A stretch of 5,024 bases of DNA from an uncultured Gammaproteobacteria bacterium. Its GTDB lineage: Bacteria > Pseudomonadota > Gammaproteobacteria > PS1 > Pseudothioglobaceae. Numbering within the stretch: position 1 is the stretch's first letter; the number at the start of each line of letters is the position of its first letter. Under the pieces are notes generated by a model. That model did not search any database, had not been told where the DNA came from, and saw only the letters and a program-made list of their open reading frames with translations. The translations under genes were made by a program, and so were the position numbers. This document shows, in pieces, positions 1-5,024 of this stretch. Location of the stretch: positions 1 to 5,024 of the forward strand of contig CAKMYR010000093.1 in NCBI GenBank assembly GCA_929200175.1. The letters run 5' to 3'.

Positions 1-63
1 CTACCCAGCCTTTGGCATGACTTGTGGCTACAGGCACTATGCTGATTTTATTATGTTATTAAA
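1..63. other. Downstream flank of the operon, locally GC-richer, no clear terminator
   Basis: This 63-bp stretch follows the hsdR stop. Positions 1-45 are about 53% G+C (24 of 45), clearly above the surrounding genes. No GC-rich hairpin followed by a T run is seen on the minus strand, so the hsdR message is not visibly terminated here. On the plus strand one frame is open from position 2 to a TAA at 65-67, reading YPAFGMTCGYRHYADFIMLL plus Asn before the stop. This could be the tail of a convergent gene overlapping the hsdR stop, or chance. I do not recognise it. Confidence 0.3.
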
Positions 64-2988
64 CTAAAAATCTCTTTTATAAGTAGTATCAAAAGATTTA
101 TCACTAAGCCATTTCTTAAATGAATTATTATCACTAAATTGTTTTAATAATTGGTTATGATCACTAAATAATCTGAGTATAGCCCTTTCAAGTGCATAAT
201 CGTGCTCTATACGTGCATTTTCCTCATCTGCATGTTGCATGGCATTCTTATACTTAGCATCTGCAGCAACTTGTTTAGGTAATTCTTCAGTTATAATTTG
301 TTTGATTTTATCTTCATCTTGCCAATCTATATCGCCATAAAAATCATTAAATTCTTGTAAGATATTACTTATATTATCAAGCTCTATTTCTGGTTTACCA
401 GTGCTAGTAGCTGTTGATATTGGTTTTAACTCTGCATCTTCATTACTAAGAGAAATATTTATTCTTTCCTGAACTTCAACACGGTAACTATCCATATCTA
501 TACTATCAAGAATTCCTTTAACTAAGTCTTCTTCTTTCGGTGCTGGCAACTTAGGAATAAGTAAGTTTAAGAATATAGAAAGTTTTTCCCAGTCAGAATT
601 ACTATAAGGTAAAATTGTGGCTAAAAAGTTATAAGCTCTGCTAAATGCTTTAGCTTTACTTTTAAATTCTATTTGTTCGTCTTCATCAAGTTGTTTATAG
701 CGGTTAACGCAAGCATCAAGCATCGGATCAAGATGTTCTCGAGACGCATTAGTTAAATAATATTTAACAAATGTGTCTACTTGTTTTGTTGAATATATTT
801 GAAAATCATCTAGAGCAGCTTTCAAGTCATGAAGTTTATTAGGGTCTGTTGCTTCGCTAAGTATGGTTGAACAGTAATAAGTTTCGAATGCTTTTTGTAT
901 GATTTCGCTGTTATTAAAAAAATCAAGAATAAAAGTGTCATGTTTGTTAGGGTGAGAGCGATTAAGCCGAGATAATGTCTGCACAGCTTTAATACCTTCA
1001 AGTGGTTTATCTACATACATAGTATGCATTAAAGGTTCATCGTAACCAGTAAGAAATTTATCAGCAACAATTAAAATACGATAATCTTCTTCTATAATTT
1101 TATCTTCTATCTGATTACTAGGAAAACCATTTAAACTTGCTTCAGTAACTTTTATGCCAGCATGTTCATGCTCTCCAGAAAAAGCTACTATAGCTTTATA
1201 TGGCAAATTATTAGCTGTAATATATTTTTTTATTGCATGAAAATATTCAATAGCTTTACTTATACCTCCAGTTGCTACCATTGCACGAGCTTGTTTGTTT
1301 ATTTTATGAGCTACTGTATTATGGAAGTGATCTATCATAATGGCTGTTTTTTCGCCAATAGCATGACTATGAGATTCTATATATTTACGCAGTTTTTTAT
1401 ATGCCTTGTTTTTATCAAATACAGGGTCATCTTCGATAGTTTTTACTAACTGATAATAACTTGCAACTGGAGTATAATTTTGTAATACATCAAGAATAAA
1501 AGCTTCTTCTATAGCTTGCTTATTACTATAAACATCAAAAGGCCTGTATTTAACTTTACCATCTGCTTGTGTTTCAGGGATACCAAAAATTTCAAGAGTT
1601 TTATTTTTAGGAGTAGCAGTGAAAGCAAAATAACTTGCATTTGTTAATACTTTACGGCTTTGCATTATTTGATTGATTGTATCTTCTATATCGTCTTCTC
1701 TAATATTAGTTAGTGCCATATGCATTTTAGCTGTTGTACGTCCGCCTTGGCTAGAGTGGGCTTCATCAATAATAATAGCAAATTTATTTTGCCGATGTAA
1801 ATCACCGATGTCTTCTACTATAACAGGAAATTTTTGCACAGTGGTAATAATAATTTGCTTACCTTCACTAATAAAGCGTTTTAAATCACCAGATTGTTTT
1901 GCATGCCCGATTATACTCTCTACTTGAGCAAATGCTTTAATCGTATTACTAATTTGTTTATCTAATACTCTACGATCGGTAACTATAATAATAGAATCAA
2001 AAAGTGTAGTTTGATTTTTATCTATACCCACTAATTGATGTGCTAACCAAGCAATAGAATTAGATTTTCCACTACCAGCAGAATGTTGTAATAAATAACG
2101 CTTACCAACACCTTTTTGTCTAATATCTGCTAATAGCTTATGCACTACTCGTAATTGATGATAGCGAGGGAAAATTTGCTTCTTAGTTTTTTTGCCAGTT
2201 TTATTATTTTTTTCATTAATAACCTGAGCGTAATTTTCTAAAATATCGGTTAAACGGTTTTTGCTAAAGATTTTCTTCCATAAATAATCAGTAGCTATTC
2301 CATTTGGGTTAGGTGGATTACCAGCACCATTATTATGACCTTGATTAAAAGGTAAAAACCAAGAGTCTTTACCTTTTAAATGGGTACACATATAGACTTG
2401 CTGATCATCAACTGCAAAATGTACTACACAACGACCAAATTGAAATAGTAGTTCCTTAGGGTTGCGATCATTCTTATATTGTTCAATAGCATCATTAACA
2501 TTTTGTTTGGTCAATTGATTTTTTAATTCGAAGGTAGCAATAGGTAGACCATTAATAAAAACTACTAAATCTAAAGATTTATTTTTATTGTTACTACTGT
2601 ATCTTAGTTGCCGAGTTACACTAAAAATATTTTGCTTAAATTTTTGTTTTGCCGTTTCGTTTTTAGTGCTTGGACTAGCATTAAATAAGTTGATTTCATA
2701 ATTATGATGACTAATGCCTTTACGCAACACATCAATAATACCACGCTTACCAATTTCGGTTTGCAAACGTTGTAAAAACTTATTTCTAGTTGGTGAATCT
2801 ACATTTATATTAAGGTTTGTGGCAATTTGTGGTTGACTGGTTTCGATAAATGTTATTAATTTAGTAAGATCTACAGCATATTCAGAGTTATAATCTGTTG
2901 CTGTGCCCTTATGATATTCCGCTTCTGTTATCAGAGAGTTAAAAATAATTGTTTCAAATCCAGCTTCGCTGGTATCGCTATGCTTCAT
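64..2988 (-). CDS. hsdR: Type I restriction enzyme endonuclease/translocase subunit HsdR
   Basis: HsdR cleaves unmethylated DNA after ATP-driven translocation, in complex with HsdM and HsdS. With the ATG at 2988 the protein has 974 residues, normal for the family. Numbering from that Met, the N-terminal PD-(D/E)xK nuclease shows Asp140, Glu154 and Lys156 (LDLVVFING, then FELKN). The Q-motif-like RYHQ is near 275-278. The SF2 motor follows: Walker A HSAGSGKS at 302-309, VTDRRVLDKQ near 336-345, TTVQKF near 382-387, DEAH at 408-411, TATP at 457-460, FSGEH near 603-607, ADKFLTGYDEP near 642-652 and motif VI QTLSRLNR at 670-677. The remaining ~290 residues are the helical region that contacts HsdM. 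A TTG at 2997 opens the same frame earlier, but the AAGGA at 3002-2998 abuts it directly while lying 9 nt from the ATG, so the ATG is preferred. It is the last gene of the operon (TAG at 66-64). No frameshift or lost motif is seen. Confidence 0.95.
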   Translation of the reverse strand: MKHSDTSEAGFETIIFNSLITEAEYHKGTATDYNSEYAVDLTKLITFIETSQPQIATNLNINVDSPTRNKFLQRLQTEIGKRGIIDVLRKGISHHNYEINLFNASPSTKNETAKQKFKQNIFSVTRQLRYSSNNKNKSLDLVVFINGLPIATFELKNQLTKQNVNDAIEQYKNDRNPKELLFQFGRCVVHFAVDDQQVYMCTHLKGKDSWFLPFNQGHNNGAGNPPNPNGIATDYLWKKIFSKNRLTDILENYAQVINEKNNKTGKKTKKQIFPRYHQLRVVHKLLADIRQKGVGKRYLLQHSAGSGKSNSIAWLAHQLVGIDKNQTTLFDSIIIVTDRRVLDKQISNTIKAFAQVESIIGHAKQSGDLKRFISEGKQIIITTVQKFPVIVEDIGDLHRQNKFAIIIDEAHSSQGGRTTAKMHMALTNIREDDIEDTINQIMQSRKVLTNASYFAFTATPKNKTLEIFGIPETQADGKVKYRPFDVYSNKQAIEEAFILDVLQNYTPVASYYQLVKTIEDDPVFDKNKAYKKLRKYIESHSHAIGEKTAIMIDHFHNTVAHKINKQARAMVATGGISKAIEYFHAIKKYITANNLPYKAIVAFSGEHEHAGIKVTEASLNGFPSNQIEDKIIEEDYRILIVADKFLTGYDEPLMHTMYVDKPLEGIKAVQTLSRLNRSHPNKHDTFILDFFNNSEIIQKAFETYYCSTILSEATDPNKLHDLKAALDDFQIYSTKQVDTFVKYYLTNASREHLDPMLDACVNRYKQLDEDEQIEFKSKAKAFSRAYNFLATILPYSNSDWEKLSIFLNLLIPKLPAPKEEDLVKGILDSIDMDSYRVEVQERINISLSNEDAELKPISTATSTGKPEIELDNISNILQEFNDFYGDIDWQDEDKIKQIITEELPKQVAADAKYKNAMQHADEENARIEHDYALERAILRLFSDHNQLLKQFSDNNSFKKWLSDKSFDTTYKRDF

Positions 2989-2993
2989 ATACT

Positions 2994-4037
2994 TCAATCC
3001 TTATATTTACAATTTAGCCACCCTTTATTTTTAAGTACATTATAGGCTTGTTCTATTTGCCTATGGCTAAATTGGTGTTTACGTTCATTCCATTGATATA
3101 TGTTATTAATAAGTTGTTGCAAGTTAACCGTATTTTCTTTAGTTGCACACCAATGCACTGTGGCTAATAGCTCCATACCAAATGGAGTTTCAAAACCTGT
3201 AATTAAATCTGTAACTTTATCAAGCTGCTGCTTAGTTTGTGAATGTTTTTGTAAAAATTCATTAGCATTGGTATAGGCTGTTGATATTAGTTTTAGCTGT
3301 TTATTTGGCGTATCGCCGCCATCGGCATATCCAGAAATAAAATGCCCTTCTATATGTTGCAAGACGTGGCGTAAGTTTTCGGCATAAGGTCCATAAATAT
3401 GTTTTTTATAGCTAAGCTTTAAGCTTGCACCACTTTCTTGCATAAAATACATAAGTTTATGCACTTCAAGTAGGCTAATGCTAGTATACAGTAACCCAGC
3501 TAAATAATTATGTATTAATGTTATTAAGCTAGCTCTACCATGAGTCATTTTTGGAGTTTTTGTAGTTGTTATTATATTTAGTTGTGACTGAGGCTCAAAA
3601 ACAACAATACGCACATTGGGTAACTTGCCAAGAATTTGTGTGATTTTACTTTTTACTAACTGCCATTCTAAACCGCCTAAACCACAACCAAGTGGCGGAA
3701 TAGCAATTGATTTTAACTGTAAATGTTGAATAACTTTAGCTAAATCATGTAAACCAGCGATTATATTTTCTATATAACTAGCATTACGCCAATGGTTTTT
3801 AGTAGGAAAATTAATAATGTACTTAGGATTAAATAAATTACCAGTATTATACACTAGCATAGTTCCTAAAGCTACATCTTTTTGTTGGCAAGCTTTAGTA
3901 TAGTATTGAAAATTATCAGGGAATTTATTCTTAAACTGCAAGGCAATGCCTCGCCCCATAACACCAACGCAATTAACCGTATTTACTAAAGCACAAGTAT
4001 CTGCCGTTAAAATATCTCCTGTTGTATATGTAATCAT
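2994..4037 (-). CDS. darG: DarG antitoxin: macrodomain ADP-ribosyl-DNA hydrolase with C-terminal toxin-binding domain
   Basis: DarG neutralises DarT in two ways: its macrodomain removes ADP-ribose from DNA, and its C-terminal domain binds and blocks the toxin. Residues 1 to about 150 form the macrodomain: GDI at 7-9, VNCVGVMGRGIA (Asn22) at 21-32, NFPTKNHW with Lys80 at 76-83, and the phosphate loop PPLGCGLGGLEW at 114-125. Lys80 corresponds to the catalytic lysine reported for Thermus DarG, so de-ADP-ribosylation activity is expected. A short linker rich in Thr and Lys (about 155-163) leads to the C-terminal domain (164-347). That domain has MTHGRASL, LLEVHKLMYFMQESG, YGPYAENLRHVL, IEGHFISGYADGGD, GFETPFGMELLATVHW and WNERK, the usual DarG pattern, which resembles Panacea/DUF4065-type antitoxins. 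The length of 347 is typical. The start ATG at 4037 is fixed by the macrodomain beginning at residue 1. The stop TGA (2996-2994) lies 5 bp ahead of hsdR's ATG, suggesting translational coupling. Confidence 0.95.
   Translation of the reverse strand: MITYTTGDILTADTCALVNTVNCVGVMGRGIALQFKNKFPDNFQYYTKACQQKDVALGTMLVYNTGNLFNPKYIINFPTKNHWRNASYIENIIAGLHDLAKVIQHLQLKSIAIPPLGCGLGGLEWQLVKSKITQILGKLPNVRIVVFEPQSQLNIITTTKTPKMTHGRASLITLIHNYLAGLLYTSISLLEVHKLMYFMQESGASLKLSYKKHIYGPYAENLRHVLQHIEGHFISGYADGGDTPNKQLKLISTAYTNANEFLQKHSQTKQQLDKVTDLITGFETPFGMELLATVHWCATKENTVNLQQLINNIYQWNERKHQFSHRQIEQAYNVLKNKGWLNCKYKD
2998..3002 (-). promoter_or_regulatory. Ribosome binding site of hsdR
   Basis: Coding-strand AAGGA sits inside the last codons of darG and ends 9 nt before the ATG at 2988. 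This is the clearest Shine-Dalgarno sequence in the window and it decides the hsdR start in favour of ATG 2988 over TTG 2997. Because it lies within darG, ribosomes finishing darG would pass over it, which fits coupled translation. Confidence 0.75.
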
Positions 4038-4048
4038 AATGCTAGGCT

Positions 4049-4053
4049 ACCTA
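4049..4053 (-). promoter_or_regulatory. Probable weak ribosome binding site of darG
   Basis: Coding-strand TAGGT lies upstream of the darG ATG at 4037; about 12 nt separate the AGG core from the start codon, somewhat longer than optimal. It is the only purine-rich core match in the 33-bp darT-darG gap. A 4-bp inverted repeat (TAGG/CCTA) overlaps it but is too short to claim as a switch. Confidence 0.4.
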
Positions 4054-4083
4054 AATATATTCAATTCTAATTAATAATACCAA
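4054..4083 (-). promoter_or_regulatory. Candidate internal sigma70-type promoter ahead of darG
   Basis: On the minus strand a TTGGTA box (4083-4078, 4 of 6 to TTGACA) is followed after 18 bp by TATATT (4059-4054, 5 of 6 to TATAAT). It overlaps the last codons of darT and would start transcription just before the darG ribosome binding site, with a very short leader. A private antitoxin promoter would make biological sense, but in DNA this AT-rich such matches arise by chance, so this is a pattern match only. Confidence 0.25.
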
Positions 4084-4712
4084 TTTCGCTTTATTTGTAA
4101 AGTGGGTTGCTTTGCTTCTGCTAGCAATTGCTGTACTTGTTGTAATTGTGGCTCTGCATATACACCAATAACATCAATTAACTGCCACGGAAATTTGTTT
4201 TCAATTAAAAATTCTGCTTGTTTTTTATCTTGGCATGCTTGCCAAGAATTTGTTGTTACCGCCTGCCAATCGATTTTATCTAAGTATTGCAGACTGTTAT
4301 AATCATCAAAATAGAAAGAACCTGCATTTGAAGTAGTAAACACCCAATTTTTATTATGCCGTTCTGCCCAAGACAGTACTTTTTGCAAGTTAGCAACTAA
4401 ATGCAATATTGGTTGTTGCCCACCATGATAATCAATTTCAGTATGATTATTTTTATGGAATAAATACAGCATAACTGATCTCGGACAAAAATAAAACGGC
4501 ACGCATTCGCCTACAGCTAAGTTAGGGTAACTAGTTAATTTTATAGTTGACCTGCGTTGCTTTATTTTATCCATGCCAATATTACTACCAGTAAGTTGCT
4601 GTTGCTGTACTTGTGAGCAACTCCATAAATAACCATCGTTTATTATAGAAGCTAAGCGATCTAGATGCACTATATGGTAAATATTAATTTCTTCAAGCTT
4701 AAAGTTAGCCAT
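4071..4712 (-). CDS. darT: DarT-family DNA ADP-ribosyltransferase toxin (DUF4433)
   Basis: DarT toxins use NAD+ to attach ADP-ribose to bases in single-stranded DNA (thymidine in the DarT2 group), blocking replication; DarTG pairs act in phage defence. This 213-residue protein has normal family length and all the landmarks. The N-terminal IYHIVHLDRLASIINDG contains His13. The KQRR motif has Arg54, which aligns from memory with Arg51 of Thermus aquaticus DarT. The VPFYFCPRSVMLY strand lies at 71-83, GGQQPILHLV at 97-106, and KKQAEFL has the putative catalytic Glu167. The C-terminus is IKRNWYY. The ATG at 4712 is the first Met and places His13 as in the family, so the start is well supported, although no Shine-Dalgarno sequence precedes it. 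The gene lies 23 bp after hsdS and 33 bp before darG. Oddities are Val80 where relatives usually have Pro (PRSPMLY) and a divergent loop at about 58-70. No signal peptide or membrane segment is seen, so it should be cytoplasmic. Confidence 0.95.
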   Translation of the reverse strand: MANFKLEEINIYHIVHLDRLASIINDGYLWSCSQVQQQQLTGSNIGMDKIKQRRSTIKLTSYPNLAVGECVPFYFCPRSVMLYLFHKNNHTEIDYHGGQQPILHLVANLQKVLSWAERHNKNWVFTTSNAGSFYFDDYNSLQYLDKIDWQAVTTNSWQACQDKKQAEFLIENKFPWQLIDVIGVYAEPQLQQVQQLLAEAKQPTLQIKRNWYY

Positions 4713-4735
4713 TAGGTTATAAGTTATGTTAGCAG

Positions 4736-5024
4736 TTAATTATATTCCTGTTCTAGCTCTGTAGAAGTAGCCTTTAGCTTAGGAACAGTTACCGAGCGTA
4801 TATCTACTTTACCAGTAACTACATCTGCTATCAATCTATTGCGATATTCTTCTATTAAGGTAATTTCTTTTTTTATACGAGATATGGCTTTATCAATAAG
4901 ATTACTTTTGTCTTCGATAAAAGCTACGATTTTTTTTTGTTCTTTTATAGAAGGTAAACCAATTTCAAAGTTTTTTATAAAGTTTTTTTGAACCCGTTGC
5001 TGACCAGCAGCACCAGACATATGC
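4736..5024 (-). CDS. hsdS: Type I restriction-modification specificity subunit HsdS, C-terminal fragment (cut by window edge)
   Basis: HsdS is the DNA-recognition subunit of type I restriction-modification enzymes; it binds the target and scaffolds HsdM and HsdR. Only the last 95 codons are inside the window; the frame stays open to the right edge, so the first visible Met (5020) is internal, not the start. What is seen matches the tail of an HsdS second half. A short end-of-TRD segment (SGAAGQQRVQKNF) is followed by the conserved junction LPSIKEQKKIVAFI. Next comes a long charged helix (4850-4930) of the kind that forms the HsdS coiled-coil spacer, and then the family signature YRNRLIADVVTGKVDIR. 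The gene ends with TAA at 4738-4736, 23 bp before darT on the same strand. A run of nine A (coding strand) at 4938-4930 lies in the EQKKI codons. Target specificity cannot be inferred because the recognition domains are outside the window. Confidence 0.93.
   Translation of the reverse strand, partial: HMSGAAGQQRVQKNFIKNFEIGLPSIKEQKKIVAFIEDKSNLIDKAISRIKKEITLIEEYRNRLIADVVTGKVDIRSVTVPKLKATSTELEQEYN
4739..4744 (-). promoter_or_regulatory. Candidate -10 box ahead of darT (within the hsdS 3' end)
   Basis: A perfect TATAAT on the minus strand is formed by the final Tyr and Asn codons of hsdS. Transcription from it would begin roughly 20 nt before the darT ATG. No good -35 hexamer lies 16-18 bp upstream and there is no TGn extension, so the match may be only a coding coincidence. 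Confidence 0.18.
4930..4938 (-). repeat. Nine-base homopolymer (A on the coding strand) in hsdS
   Basis: Nine consecutive A on the coding strand span the Gln-Lys-Lys-Ile codons of the conserved EQKKI segment. Runs of seven (4983-4989) and six (4971-4976) A lie just upstream in the same gene. Long homopolymers are slippage sites and some hsd genes are phase-variable by this route. Here the run also simply encodes conserved lysines in an AT-rich gene, so contingency behaviour is only a possibility. A one-base slip would frameshift the last ~65 residues, including the YRNRLIADVVTG signature. Confidence 0.5.

Noticed and set aside
1..63. Rho-independent terminator after hsdR
   Set aside because: The best pairing (AGCC with GGCT, positions 7-10 and 26-29) has a 15-nt loop and no following T run in the right direction.
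1162..1449. Plus-strand open frame of 95 codons
   Set aside because: Lies fully antisense to the helicase region of hsdR; its Phe/Tyr/Cys-rich composition is the expected shadow of an AT-rich gene, and no ribosome binding site or family resemblance was seen.
1673..1927. Plus-strand open frame of 84 codons with a hydrophobic start
   Set aside because: Antisense to the DEAH-box region of hsdR; the hydrophobic run mirrors Asp/Glu/Asn codons on the real strand.
2960..2972. Perfect 5-bp stem with 3-nt loop (CCAGC TTC GCTGG) near the hsdR start
   Set aside because: It falls in the Ser-Glu-Ala-Gly codons of the conserved HsdR N-terminus, is short, and has no T run. Coding constraint explains it adequately, so neither a terminator nor a translational switch is claimed.
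4043..4053. TAGG-TAG-CCTA inverted repeat covering the darG ribosome binding site
   Set aside because: Only 4 bp of stem; too weak to support an operator or RNA switch, although an autoregulatory site cannot be excluded.
4102..4302. Plus-strand Cys-rich open frame of 66 codons
   Set aside because: Antisense to the 3' half of darT; the Cys codons are complements of the Gln and Ala codons abundant there. Not a credible small protein.
1..5024. CRISPR array, tRNA, rRNA, complete insertion sequence or prophage genes
   Set aside because: No regularly spaced repeats, no cloverleaf or rRNA-like segment, and no transposase or integrase frame; the window is almost entirely filled by the four minus-strand genes.

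Overview
The window is a tightly packed, one-directional (minus-strand) defence operon. In transcription order, right to left, it holds the 3' end of a type I restriction-modification specificity gene (hsdS, running off the right edge), a DarT-type DNA ADP-ribosyltransferase toxin gene, its DarG macrodomain antitoxin gene, and a full-length type I restriction motor/endonuclease gene (hsdR). Intergenic gaps are about 23 bp (hsdS-darT), 33 bp (darT-darG) and 5 bp (darG-hsdR with the start chosen here). One polycistronic message is therefore likely, with hsdM and the rest of hsdS expected beyond the right edge.

The sequence is AT-rich (roughly one third G+C by eye) with A/T-ending codons throughout. 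This suggests a low-GC bacterium; an AT-rich proteobacterium would fit, but nothing here fixes the taxon. The genes look intact. The catalytic residues of the toxin, the antitoxin macrodomain and the HsdR nuclease and helicase are all present, so the locus looks functional rather than decaying.

Region by region: 1-63 is a short, locally more GC-rich flank with no convincing terminator; 64-2988 is hsdR; 2994-4037 is darG; 4071-4712 is darT; 4736-5024 is the end of hsdS. No tRNA, rRNA, CRISPR array or complete insertion sequence is visible, and no gene-free stretch exceeds 63 bp.

Working model: HsdS with HsdM would recognise and methylate self DNA, and with HsdR cut unmethylated invading DNA. 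DarT would ADP-ribosylate single-stranded DNA bases unless held in check by DarG, which can both remove the modification and bind the toxin. Lodging the toxin-antitoxin pair between the specificity and restriction subunits makes a layered system. DarTG could be a back-up abortive defence when restriction fails, an addiction element stabilising the operon, or a guard against mutations or phage proteins that disrupt the RM genes. The component families are known. The nested arrangement, and the possible translational and promoter asymmetries between toxin and antitoxin, are the parts worth a second look.
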